Shown here piece by piece: positions 1 through 7,303 of a stretch of DNA of 21,208 bases. The DNA comes from JADHUC01 sp964617665 (GTDB lineage Bacteria; Planctomycetota; Planctomycetia; Pirellulales; Pirellulaceae). The stretch lies in NCBI GenBank assembly GCA_964617665.1, contig CAZUAH010000230.1, forward strand, positions 1 to 21,208, in the 5' to 3' direction. Position 1 is the first letter of the stretch. The number at the start of each line of letters is the position of its first letter. The position numbers were made by a program, and so were the translations under genes. The notes beneath the pieces were generated by a model, which made no database searches, had not been told where the DNA came from, and was given only the letters and a program-made list of their open reading frames with translations.

Positions 1-51
1 AAGTTTAGCATGACCGAAATTCATTTCACCAAAACTTTTTGCCTGAGTCAT
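1..51 (-). CDS. Transposase N-terminus (IS4-type DNA-binding domain), partial
   Basis: A minus-strand reading frame starts with ATG at 51-49 and stays open to the window edge, giving MTQAKSFGEMNFGHAKL. A strong ribosome binding site (GGAGGG on the minus strand) lies 6 bases upstream of this ATG, so the start is convincing. The FGHAKL stretch resembles the opening of the Tnp_DNA_bind domain of IS4-type transposases, where it normally continues with G-D-x-R-R. Only 17 residues are visible, so the family call is an inference from a short motif. If correct, the end of an insertion sequence should lie within the next few hundred bases to the right. I could not identify its terminal inverted repeat. 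Confidence 0.45.
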   Translation of the reverse strand, partial: MTQAKSFGEMNFGHAKL

Positions 52-455
52 ACCCGACCCTCCGTGAACAACCGAGCTGGTTACCAATCCGTCGCTCGTA
101 ATCATTCGCGTACGATCACGCCAAGACCAATGCTAGCGCCAGCACTGCGCCGCAATTGCTGCCCGCACAAATTCTCCCGTTCAATTCAAACTGTTGCCCT
201 CGCACCTCAAACTCGACCAAGCTTGCCCCAAAAAACTCCAGAATCGAGCACACCAGACACCACCAGAACCGACGAAGATGTGGCGCAACCTAAAGACTAG
301 CGCCATCGGCTCACAACGTGACTCTTCGCATTCGCGGGAAAGTGCCTAATTCCCCAAAGCACTGAACCGCTCGCTTTCCATCTCCAAACCATCCATAATA
401 ACGTGTTGTCGACCTGTCGACAGCGGCCCTGCGGAAGATAACAGAGGCATCGCAC
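52..455. other. Gene-poor stretch between the left-edge gene and the HhH gene
   Basis: No convincing gene is seen here. A 96-codon open frame at 10-300 (+) has low-complexity, Thr/Pro/Arg-rich composition, has no ribosome binding site and overlaps the better-supported minus-strand start at 51. The stretch should hold the promoter and possibly the terminal repeat of the insertion sequence on its left. On its right it holds the leader of the helix-hairpin-helix gene, with an AGAGG at 443-447 that sits 8 bases before that ATG. Confidence 0.5.
407..422. promoter_or_regulatory. Perfect 7-bp dyad upstream of the HhH gene
   Basis: TGTCGAC and GTCGACA form a perfect inverted repeat separated by CT. 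The dyad lies 33 bases before the ATG at 456 and just after a -10-like CATAAT at 394-399. No good -35 box is visible. It could be an operator overlapping the transcription start, or a chance pair of GTCGAC sites. Confidence 0.25.
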
Positions 456-869
456 ATGGCTTCGCCGAACGGCACTCCCGATCACAACACCCGATGGCCG
501 CGGCCGTTACTGCGGCGTTTCGATCAGGCGGTCATTGCGGTGATTCTGGGTCTCTCGCTGACGGCGATCGCCATATCGTTGATATCTCGCGGCGCCCATT
601 GCGGCAATCTGATCGAAATCGACCGCGCCGAACCACAAACCGTCGAGTTTCAGATTGACATCAACGAAGCTCAATGGCCCGAGTTTGCTTTGTTGCCGGA
701 TATCGGAGAGACCTTGGCCAGACGAATCGTTCAGTCGCGCGAAGACGACGGGCCATTTCTCGATCACGAGGACCTGCGTCGGGTTAAGGGGATCGGACCG
801 AAAACACTCGATGCGGCCCGCCCCTATCTAATGCCAATGCCGGACGCCGACACTCTTGCGGGCAATTGA
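456..869 (+). CDS. Membrane-anchored helix-hairpin-helix protein (ComEA-like domain)
   Basis: This is a 137-residue protein. Residues 1-23 are basic and polar, 24-45 form one transmembrane segment, and the remainder should be extracytoplasmic. Residues 68-84 (DIN...LLPDIG) and 106-123 (LRRVKGIGPKTLDAARPYL) form a tandem helix-hairpin-helix pair like that at the C-terminus of ComEA. In that family it binds DNA without sequence specificity, so a role in DNA uptake or DNA binding at the membrane is possible but not shown. The start is supported by AGAGG 8 bases upstream. The next gene is convergent, so this one is probably transcribed alone. I am confident of the domain and not of the competence role. 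Confidence 0.8.
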   Translation: MASPNGTPDHNTRWPRPLLRRFDQAVIAVILGLSLTAIAISLISRGAHCGNLIEIDRAEPQTVEFQIDINEAQWPEFALLPDIGETLARRIVQSREDDGPFLDHEDLRRVKGIGPKTLDAARPYLMPMPDADTLAGN

Positions 870-899
870 CAGGCCGCGGCAAGGTTGGGAGCTACGGGG

Positions 900-1280
900 T
901 CACCAGTTACCCTCGATGTAGACGACGTGACCGTCGATCAGCAGCCTGAACGCGCCCAGGAAGAGTAGAAAGGCCGTCTTTATTTCAATTCGGGCCGCCA
1001 GCGTGCCGGATGGGCTCGGAACGGCGAAGTCGATCGGTGTGGTGAACTCGATTTGATTGCCGGTGACTCGGGCTGCGATCTCACCGTTCACGAAGACAGT
1101 CTCGTATCCTACCCCACGTCCGTTGTATTCGATGATGGCATTGGATTTGCCGTTCAATTCGATCCGCCGATAGATCCAGCGCTTCCTCGTTAGCGTGCCA
1201 AACAACTCGGGATGGACGCGAACTGGCTCGTTCTCTATCGCACGCGGACTCGCATACGGATTGTCGTCCATTTGTGGCAT
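900..1280 (-). CDS. Hypothetical protein with NPYASP N-terminus
   Basis: The product is 126 residues from the ATG at 1280. AAGG lies 9 bases upstream on the minus strand. The frame extends further upstream (to 1409), but that part overlaps the neighbouring gene and reads like noise. A second ATG at 1271 is an alternative. The protein opens with MPQMDDNPYASPR; a D/N-N-P-Y-x-x-P opening recurs in many short planctomycete membrane proteins. The remainder is mostly beta-like with a hydrophobic stretch near residues 102-114 and ends in EGNW. I do not recognise a catalytic domain. It lies 25 bases downstream of the next minus-strand gene (stop at 1306), so the two probably form an operon. Confidence 0.65.
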   Translation of the reverse strand: MPQMDDNPYASPRAIENEPVRVHPELFGTLTRKRWIYRRIELNGKSNAIIEYNGRGVGYETVFVNGEIAARVTGNQIEFTTPIDFAVPSPSGTLAARIEIKTAFLLFLGAFRLLIDGHVVYIEGNW

Positions 1281-1305
1281 GGGTGCTTGCCTTATCCCGC
1301 GTCGA

Positions 1306-1668
1306 TCAGAGCCCTGCGAGCAAGTTCTCCATGAATCGTTGGGGATGATAGACCAGGGCACGGTGAATGAGAATGGGCGGAAGTATGAGCCAGCAGAATA
1401 CAACGCCAATCAGCGAAAGCCAGACGGCTACAGGTTTCGAGACTTCGATGTCGTAGTTCAGCAACGTGCCCGTGGAGGACCGCTCCAGCCGCACGGTTGC
1501 CCGCTTTGGCACGAGCGGCGCGGATTGTGTCAGATAGGTTCCATGCCGGAACTGAATCTCGGAATCAGTCGCGTGGACTATTTCGCAGTTTGCCGCGGCC
1601 AGCAGCATGCGCAGCTTGTCAGCCGTTTCAGCTGGCGACGCTTTCACGGTTCGCGTTCCAGTTGGCAT
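1306..1668 (-). CDS. Hypothetical single-pass membrane protein
   Basis: The product is 120 residues from the ATG at 1668, with a GGA ribosome binding site 9 bases upstream. A TTG at 1701 would add 11 residues and is less likely. Residues 1-75 look like a small alpha/beta domain (TRTVKASPAETADKLRMLL...). Residues 80-102 form a strong transmembrane segment, followed by a short basic tail. The layout suggests a cytoplasmic or periplasmic sensor-like domain on a membrane anchor, but no family is recognised. It is the first gene of a probable two-gene minus-strand operon with the NPYASP protein. The region upstream faces the divergent secreted-protein gene at 1928. Confidence 0.6.
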   Translation of the reverse strand: MPTGTRTVKASPAETADKLRMLLAAANCEIVHATDSEIQFRHGTYLTQSAPLVPKRATVRLERSSTGTLLNYDIEVSKPVAVWLSLIGVVFCWLILPPILIHRALVYHPQRFMENLLAGL

Positions 1669-1927
1669 GATTGAAATTCCAGTATGGACAACGGCCTGCA
1701 ACGTTCAGATATCTCTGCGCGTGTCGCGGTGCTAGCAGACGATTCCGCTCACCCACGTGTGGCAAAGCACGGCAAGCAGTCCTCCCTTGCCCCGGAAAAC
1801 TCTTTCGCTCGATAAACTCGTTCCGTCGGAAGTCCGATAATTGTTACATACAGTCGTTTTCACCGCGCGCAACCTCTCCGAGTATACATTCCTCCTTCCT
1901 TTCCACACCACTACTTCGAGCCAAACC

Positions 1928-3202
1928 ATGCGAACAAGGATTCTTTTGTGTGTGCTATTCGTATGCGCCGTTGGCTCAGGGACAACGTTTTCACAGGATG
2001 CCGCCGACGAGCCCGAGGAAACACAGGCCGCCACAGAATCAGGCATCATGGAAACGGAGAATGATGACGAGGAGGTTCAGTCTGAACTCAAGACGAATGA
2101 AGCCGCCGATGAGAAGCCGGCAGCCGAGTTGTCGCCTGAGTTGGCCGATTTGCGTGATCGAGTCAGGCGGTGCTTGGCGTACTACTTCTACCGGCCAGAG
2201 ACTACCCAGCGGCGGAGTCCTTGGGGCGTAATGCATGCGGTTGTTGGTTTCGGAGTGGACACACCGCTTCGGACACGCACGAAGGAAGTCAACGCCATCT
2301 CCTGGTTGTGCGGGAACGCGCCCTGCTACGGTATGCGGATGTTGTATGTGGAGGATGACAAGCTCGGTCTACACATGGGCCCAGGGTATCAGGGACACAA
2401 GGGGCAGTTTCTGTGCATTCTGGCGCAGTCACGCGTGAAGATTGACTATCCGATCTGGATCGACCAGCACAAGCTGACGGTGGCTGACTTGGTCAAGCAC
2501 GAACAGGACACGTGCGAAAGCGGTACGGAATTGACGTTCAAGCTAATCGGCCTTTCGCACTACTTGGACCCCGATACAACATGGGAAAACCTAGACGGCG
2601 AAGAGTGGAGTATCGAACGGCTGATCGAGGAGGAACTGGCCCAGCCTGTAATTGGCGCGTGCTGCGGCGGCACGCATCGCATGACCGGGTTCACCTACGC
2701 TGTGAAGAAACGAGCCAAGAAGAACAAGCCAATGACGGGGCAATGGCGCCGCGCAAAGATCTATGTCGACGACTACCACGAGTACGCATTCAAACTGCAA
2801 AACGACGACGGCAGTTTCAGCACCGAGTGGTTCCGCGCCCGCGCCGACTCCGGCGACATTGACCGAAAGTTGAATACCACCGGGCATATGCTGGAATGGC
2901 TAGTGTTTTCGCTGCCCAAGGACCAATTGACCGATCCTCGTGTTGTCAAAGCAGTCACTTTTCTGACGGATACGATGTGGGACAACCGCGAACACGAGTG
3001 GGAAATTGGCCCCAGAGGGCACGCCGTGCACGCATTGGCGTTGTTCGACGAGTACGTCTTCGGTGGCAAGCCTGGAAGACGCAAGGAGCAGTTGGCGGAA
3101 TACACGTCGCAGCGGCCCTCAAGCGAGCGCAGCGCTCAGTTGGCTTCGTCTCAGAATACTGCAGCGCATCCGCAGGCTACGTCGCATTCGACAGCCCCCT
3201 GA
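1928..3202 (+). CDS. Secreted conserved protein of unknown function, planctomycete type
   Basis: The product is 424 residues from the ATG at 1928. The frame is open from 1841, but the ATG at 1928 directly precedes a classical signal peptide (MRTRILLCVLFVCAVGSG, cleavage near residue 22). An acidic linker (about 23-60) follows, then a compact domain. Conspicuous stretches include RRSPWGVMHAVVGFG, GPGYQGHKGQFL, CCGGTHRMTGFTYAV, DDGSFSTEWF and TTGHMLEWLVFSL. Repeated helix pairs with G/H-rich turns recall the alpha/alpha-toroid folds of prenyltransferase or squalene-cyclase-like proteins, but this is only an impression. The Cys residues (near CGNAPCYG and CCGG) could form disulfides. The C-terminus is a low-complexity Ser/Gln/Ala tail. 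From memory, similar proteins occur across planctomycetes, some under implausible eukaryotic names. No function is assigned. Confidence 0.7.
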   Translation: MRTRILLCVLFVCAVGSGTTFSQDAADEPEETQAATESGIMETENDDEEVQSELKTNEAADEKPAAELSPELADLRDRVRRCLAYYFYRPETTQRRSPWGVMHAVVGFGVDTPLRTRTKEVNAISWLCGNAPCYGMRMLYVEDDKLGLHMGPGYQGHKGQFLCILAQSRVKIDYPIWIDQHKLTVADLVKHEQDTCESGTELTFKLIGLSHYLDPDTTWENLDGEEWSIERLIEEELAQPVIGACCGGTHRMTGFTYAVKKRAKKNKPMTGQWRRAKIYVDDYHEYAFKLQNDDGSFSTEWFRARADSGDIDRKLNTTGHMLEWLVFSLPKDQLTDPRVVKAVTFLTDTMWDNREHEWEIGPRGHAVHALALFDEYVFGGKPGRRKEQLAEYTSQRPSSERSAQLASSQNTAAHPQATSHSTAP

Positions 3203-3294
3203 CCTGACATAGGTCTACCGCCCAACCTTTCGGAAAATGGAAGGGCTACTTGCGCATTTATCGCACTCGCGGCTTCTTTGCAGCGGCGTCGATA

Positions 3295-3323
3295 TTGCCC
3301 TATTCCCCCCAACCACTTAGGAT
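3295..3323 (+). promoter_or_regulatory. Candidate promoter of the diadenylate cyclase gene
   Basis: TTGCCC (3295-3300) and TAGGAT (3318-3323) match the sigma70 -35 and -10 consensus at 4 of 6 positions each, with an ideal 17-base spacer. They would give a leader of about 65 bases before the ATG at 3394. Such matches arise often by chance, and planctomycete promoters are poorly defined. Confidence 0.3.
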
Positions 3324-3393
3324 ATGCGTGCGTCTTGCACACGCACCCTGAAATCGGCATTGCTGGACGGACCCGCGCAACGGTTGCCAACAT

Positions 3394-4329
3394 ATGAAGC
3401 CGCAGAAATTCAACAAGCAATTCGCCACCATATACGATCTAGCGGTGCGGCTGAGCGCGGCGGCCGAGGCCGACGCCATCATGGTTGTGCTCGACGGCCC
3501 AACAGACTGGAGGCAGCTTAAGGAAAGGGCTGGGAACGAGAAGATTCTAGTGGCAGCAGATCGGCCGGAAGAACTGGAGGGTGCGACCGAGCATGGCTTG
3601 GCCACGGTGGTGATCGAGAGGGAGGATGCGCCGGTCTTCGAGAAACTGACGCAGATCCTGCTGGAGAGCATCGCCGACGAGATCCTGATGCCCGGTGCGG
3701 AAGTAATCGCCGTCTACAGCGGATTCGAGCCCGGCAAGATAGATTCGGTCAGCTACATCCGTCTGGCAGACCACCTTGGTCGTCTGACCGTCAGGGACCT
3801 GCGAGAGCTGGAAACGAGCGTTCCGCTGGAGACTCTGAAGACCGTCCTGGATCTGGCCCTGGAGATTGGCCGCGAAGGGCGCGAGGGCAAGCCGGTTGGG
3901 ACCATGTTTGTAGTTGGCGACACGCGTCGTGTTCTGGAGCATTGTCATCCTGCGGGATTCGACGCCGTGAAGGGGTATGCCCGAAAAGAGCGCAACCTTG
4001 AGGATGCTCGCGTTCGCGAAGCCGTCAAAGAGATCGCGCCTCTGGATGGAGCATTTGTGGTTTCTCCCGATGGAACGGTTGAGAAGTCCTGCCAACTGAT
4101 TGACGCATTGCACGCAAACCTAACCCTTTCAAAGGGTCTCGGCTCCCGCCACTGGGCGGGTGCCGCGATCAGCAAGAACAGCAAGGCGATTGCGGTCGTG
4201 GTCAGCGAGTCCAATGGTACCGTGCGATTATTCCAAAACGGCGAGGTGGTGGTTCGCGCCGAACCATTCCGCCGAGCGATGAGGTGGAAGGACTTTGAAT
4301 ACGAGCCGCCGGTGACATCTTCGGAATAA
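3394..4329 (+). CDS. Diadenylate cyclase (DAC/DisA_N domain) protein, DacZ-like
   Basis: The product is 311 residues, soluble, with no signal peptide or membrane segment. The C-terminal half (about 145-290) carries the hallmarks of the DisA_N/DAC domain, which makes c-di-AMP from two ATP: EGKPVGTMFVVGD at 164-176, the DGA motif at 218-220 (LDGAFVVSPDGT) and the GSRH motif at 250-253 followed by AGAAISKNSKAIAVVVS. The N-terminal half (about 5-130) is an alpha/beta domain resembling the pyruvate-kinase C-terminal-like domain in front of the DAC domain in archaeal DacZ. It lacks the membrane helices of CdaA and the helix-hairpin-helix DNA-binding part of DisA. The third residue of the RHR motif is Trp here. 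The gene precedes phoH and a PgpH-type hydrolase, so c-di-AMP signalling is a coherent reading. The DAC domain is a confident call, and the DacZ-type architecture is inferred. Confidence 0.85.
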   Translation: MKPQKFNKQFATIYDLAVRLSAAAEADAIMVVLDGPTDWRQLKERAGNEKILVAADRPEELEGATEHGLATVVIEREDAPVFEKLTQILLESIADEILMPGAEVIAVYSGFEPGKIDSVSYIRLADHLGRLTVRDLRELETSVPLETLKTVLDLALEIGREGREGKPVGTMFVVGDTRRVLEHCHPAGFDAVKGYARKERNLEDARVREAVKEIAPLDGAFVVSPDGTVEKSCQLIDALHANLTLSKGLGSRHWAGAAISKNSKAIAVVVSESNGTVRLFQNGEVVVRAEPFRRAMRWKDFEYEPPVTSSE

Positions 4330-4414
4330 CCGGCCGTTCGCACACTCGACGACCGCCAAGTCGTGGCCGCAGCGGAGGATACGAGCAATCGCCAAATTCT
4401 CCGTTTTTCGTATT

Positions 4415-4459
4415 TCCCGCTTGCCCGACAGTTCCCTTCGAAGCGGGATCAGGTATAGT
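4415..4459 (+). promoter_or_regulatory. Inverted repeat and -10-like box upstream of phoH
   Basis: TCCCGCTT (4415-4422) and AAGCGGGA (4441-4448) form a perfect 8-bp inverted repeat with an 18-base loop. TATAGT (4454-4459, 5 of 6 to the -10 consensus) follows 5 bases later. No good -35 box sits at the right distance. The dyad could be an operator, or a weak terminator for the upstream gene, although no T-tract follows. Confidence 0.3.
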
Positions 4460-4490
4460 TGAGATACTTGGGTGGTTTACGGTCCTGCGG

Positions 4491-4510
4491 CGGCGGCAAA
4501 CAAGCCGCCG
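4491..4510 (+). promoter_or_regulatory. GC-rich hairpin in the phoH leader
   Basis: CGGCGGC and GCCGCCG form a perfect 7-bp stem closed by the six-base loop AAACAA. The stem ends 9 bases before the ATG at 4520, where a ribosome binding site would be expected, and no Shine-Dalgarno sequence is visible there. A short run of T and G follows, not a true T-tract, so translational control is more likely than termination. Confidence 0.45.
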
Positions 4511-4519
4511 TTTGTGTTG

Positions 4520-5470
4520 ATGTTCGAGGCAACTATATCGCTTACGGAACCTCAGTTGGCTCTGTCGCTACTGGGGACTCGAGACCAACATCTCCGAGCC
4601 ATTCGCGAAGCGCTGGACGTAACCGTCACACATCGTGACGGTCAGATACGAGTGTCCGGTCCGGAAGAAGCTGTCGGCAAAGCCACCGAGGCGTTGGAGC
4701 AACTGAAGAACCGCGCCGAACGGCAAGGACAACTCACAGACGACGACGTGTCTAGCGTCTTGGCCCACGTCACCGGTGTCCGGAAACCCCAGGGGACTGC
4801 GATCGAGGTGATGCACGCGGGCAAAACCATCCGTCCTCAAACGGCGGGGCAGGCCCAGTACGTCGACGCGATTCGTCGTCATGATCTGGTGTTCGCGACG
4901 GGCCCGGCCGGCAGCGGCAAGACATACTTGGCGGTGGCGTTGGCGGTCGAGGCGCTGAAAAACCACATGGTTCGAAAAATTGTGTTGGTCAGGCCGGCCG
5001 TCGAAGCCGGTGAAAGCCTCGGATACCTGCCCGGCGACCTTCAGGCCAAAATCAACCCGTACCTCCGACCACTGTTGGACGCGCTTCATGAAATGATCGA
5101 TTACGACCAGATCAAGCGACACATGGAAATGGACGTAATCGAAGTACTACCGCTGGCATATATGCGAGGAAGGACGCTGAACGAGGCTTTTACGATTCTG
5201 GACGAGGCGCAAAACACGACGGTCGCCCAGATGAAGATGTTTCTCACTCGCATGGGAAGAGATTCCAAGATCGTCGTGGCCGGGGACAAGACGCAAAGTG
5301 ATCTCGCATCACACACGCGGAGCGGCCTGAAGGATGCTCTTTCGCGACTGGCCCACATTAAGGGGGTCAGCTCGATCGAATTGACCAGGGCGGATATTGT
5401 ACGCCACCGTCTGGTGAAAGAGATCGTTCGGGCATACGATGATGAGCCCAAAAAGAAAAAGAGGAGGTGA
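4520..5470 (+). CDS. phoH: PhoH-family ATPase (YbeZ-like)
   Basis: The product is 316 residues from the ATG at 4520. An in-frame GTG at 4472 would add 16 residues but runs through the leader hairpin, and the family usually begins as here (MFEATISL). A small KH-like N-terminal domain is followed by the P-loop ATPase domain: Walker A GPAGSGKT at 128-135, RPAVEAGESLGYLPGD just after, and Walker B ILDEAQNTT around 226-234. The C-terminus is a basic tail (KKKKRR). PhoH/YbeZ proteins are cytoplasmic ATPases, thought to work with YbeY in RNA metabolism and ribosome maturation; their exact reaction is unsettled. ybeY lies two genes downstream, which fits that partnership. The 93-base gap to the next gene suggests cotranscription. 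Confidence 0.93.
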   Translation: MFEATISLTEPQLALSLLGTRDQHLRAIREALDVTVTHRDGQIRVSGPEEAVGKATEALEQLKNRAERQGQLTDDDVSSVLAHVTGVRKPQGTAIEVMHAGKTIRPQTAGQAQYVDAIRRHDLVFATGPAGSGKTYLAVALAVEALKNHMVRKIVLVRPAVEAGESLGYLPGDLQAKINPYLRPLLDALHEMIDYDQIKRHMEMDVIEVLPLAYMRGRTLNEAFTILDEAQNTTVAQMKMFLTRMGRDSKIVVAGDKTQSDLASHTRSGLKDALSRLAHIKGVSSIELTRADIVRHRLVKEIVRAYDDEPKKKKRR

Positions 5471-5563
5471 GTTGAGACAGACGAGTTCTTGCGGTCACGA
5501 GCGGTGGGATCCGCCGTCTCCGCCCGGTTCTCTCAGGAGGCCCGCACAACTCGTCCAATAATC

Positions 5564-7303
5564 ATGTCCTCGGGCAATCAAGTAAAAACGCGTTCGGACC
5601 GAGTTGCATCGGTCCAACTTCCGCCGGGCCAGCGGGCTCGCATGATCGCGTATCTTCGGCAACCCTCAGTGTTGTTGCGCGTTGGACTATGCCTTGTGGC
5701 AGCAGTGCTGGTGTGGGCGATCACTGGCGCTTGGGCGCCACCGTTCCCCTACCGAAGCGGTTACATACCGCCGCGTGACATCGTGTCTCGTGCGTCGTTT
5801 GCGGTCATGATCGACGAGCAGGGGACCGAACAGACGCACAAGCCGCATGAGAGGCTTGCCGAGGGGGGGCGGCCGCTGTCGATCGGCGACATCGAGGTGC
5901 TGTCCGCGGAGCATGCGGCGGTAAACTCGCAACGGTCCGTTGGCGAGATGTTGTCGTATTCGTCGGCTGGTTTTGGACTGTACGTGGCGCTGTACATCTT
6001 CTGTGGTTGTTACCTCTACTTCCACCATCGACCGATCGTTCGGGACCTGCGAAAACTGGCGACTATCTTGGGGGCGGTTGTCGCAACTGTCTTGTTGTCA
6101 GTACTCGTCGCTCGAGACGAGTGGCGAGCCGAGTGTGTTCCGCTTGTTCTGTTCGGCATGACATTGGCCATCGCGCACAACCGCGAACTGGCTTTGCTCC
6201 TGTCGGTGGTCGTGTCGCTGGTCATCACGCTGGCGTTGGGACAGGGCTTGGCCGAGTTTGTGATTCTCAGCATTGCTGTGTCCGGACCGATCCTGATGTT
6301 GACCCGCATTCGCACGCGGACGAAATTGATCTACGTAGGGCTCGGCGGTGGACTGGTTGCGTTTCTTGCTGCAATTGCCGTCGGCACACTGGCCGGGCAA
6401 GCGTTCGGCCTACCACACTCGACTCACTTGTCAGCGGCGGACGGCGCCGAGGTCTTTCTGCGGATGGCGTTTTCAATGCGTCTGCTATCCGGCGCCGCCT
6501 TCTATGGCGTCTGTGTGATATTGGCCAGTTTCCTGGTTTGGGGCCTGTTGCCTTTCATCGAACGACTGTTTGACATGCAGACGGATATCAGCCTGCTAGA
6601 CTTGGGCGATGCTGCACATCCACTCTTGCAGGAATTGGCTCAGCGTGCTCCGGGCACGTACAACCACTCGATCAATGTCGCGACGCTCGCGCAAAACGCT
6701 GCCGAAGCCATTAGTGCGAACGGACTGTTGGCTCGTGTGGGAGCCTATTTTCACGACATCGGGAAGATGCTGAAGCCAGCGTATTTCATTGAGAATCAAA
6801 GCGAAAACGCGAGCCAACACGAGTCGCTGCTTCCAGCAATGAGCACGTTGGTAATCATCGCGCACGTGAAAGACGGCACGGACTTGGCTCGCCAACATCG
6901 GCTGCCAAAGTCGATCATTGATTTCGTCGAACAACACCACGGTACGACGCTGGTCGAGTACTTCTACCGCCAGGCGGAGCGGCAGAGGGAAGAGGATCCT
7001 AACGGCGAGGACGTGGACGAGACGAGCTATCGGTACCCTGGCCCAAAGCCGCAGACCAAAGAGACCGCGGTGATGATGCTGGTGGACGCTGCGGAGGGCG
7101 CCTGCCGGACGCTTGTCGAACCGACGCCTGCTCGGATCGAGAAGGCCGTACACGAGATAGCGATGAAGCGTCTGCTGGATGGACAATTTGAGGAATGCGG
7201 GTTGACGCTCAAAGAACTTCACACAATCGAGGAGAGCCTCGCAAAATCACTGGCGGCGGTCTACCACGGACGGATCAAGTATCCGGATCAGCAGACCGCC
7301 TGA
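5564..7303 (+). CDS. pgpH: 7TM-HD family phosphohydrolase (PgpH-type, predicted c-di-AMP phosphodiesterase)
   Basis: The product is 579 residues from the ATG at 5564. The frame is open from a TTG at 5489, and the AGGAGG at 5535-5540 is too far from the ATG to be ideal, so the start is uncertain. One transmembrane helix (about 36-57) leads to an extracytoplasmic part opening FPYRSGYIPPRDI, then six further helices (about 135-335) and a cytoplasmic HD domain. The HD domain shows NHS (His368), HDIGK (His397-Asp398), His434, a His pair at 458-459 and Asp508. PgpH of Listeria, with this architecture, hydrolyses c-di-AMP to pApA. The extracytoplasmic part is only about 78 residues, whereas the family usually carries a 7TMR-HDED domain of a few hundred. 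The stop codon overlaps the first base of a palindromic repeat. The HD-domain call is firm and the substrate is inferred from the family. Confidence 0.9.
   Translation: MSSGNQVKTRSDRVASVQLPPGQRARMIAYLRQPSVLLRVGLCLVAAVLVWAITGAWAPPFPYRSGYIPPRDIVSRASFAVMIDEQGTEQTHKPHERLAEGGRPLSIGDIEVLSAEHAAVNSQRSVGEMLSYSSAGFGLYVALYIFCGCYLYFHHRPIVRDLRKLATILGAVVATVLLSVLVARDEWRAECVPLVLFGMTLAIAHNRELALLLSVVVSLVITLALGQGLAEFVILSIAVSGPILMLTRIRTRTKLIYVGLGGGLVAFLAAIAVGTLAGQAFGLPHSTHLSAADGAEVFLRMAFSMRLLSGAAFYGVCVILASFLVWGLLPFIERLFDMQTDISLLDLGDAAHPLLQELAQRAPGTYNHSINVATLAQNAAEAISANGLLARVGAYFHDIGKMLKPAYFIENQSENASQHESLLPAMSTLVIIAHVKDGTDLARQHRLPKSIIDFVEQHHGTTLVEYFYRQAERQREEDPNGEDVDETSYRYPGPKPQTKETAVMMLVDAAEGACRTLVEPTPARIEKAVHEIAMKRLLDGQFEECGLTLKELHTIEESLAKSLAAVYHGRIKYPDQQTA

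Noticed and set aside
10..300. 96-codon open frame on the plus strand at the left edge
   Set aside because: Composition is low-complexity and basic, there is no ribosome binding site, and it overlaps the well-supported minus-strand start at 51.
1306..1409. Extended start of the NPYASP gene at 1409
   Set aside because: It would overlap the upstream gene by about 100 bases; the NPYASP opening and AAGG favour the start at 1280.
5472..5561. Short TTG-started frame after AGGAGG at the phoH stop codon
   Set aside because: A 29-codon product with no recognisable feature and only 4 bases between AGGAGG and TTG; probably chance.
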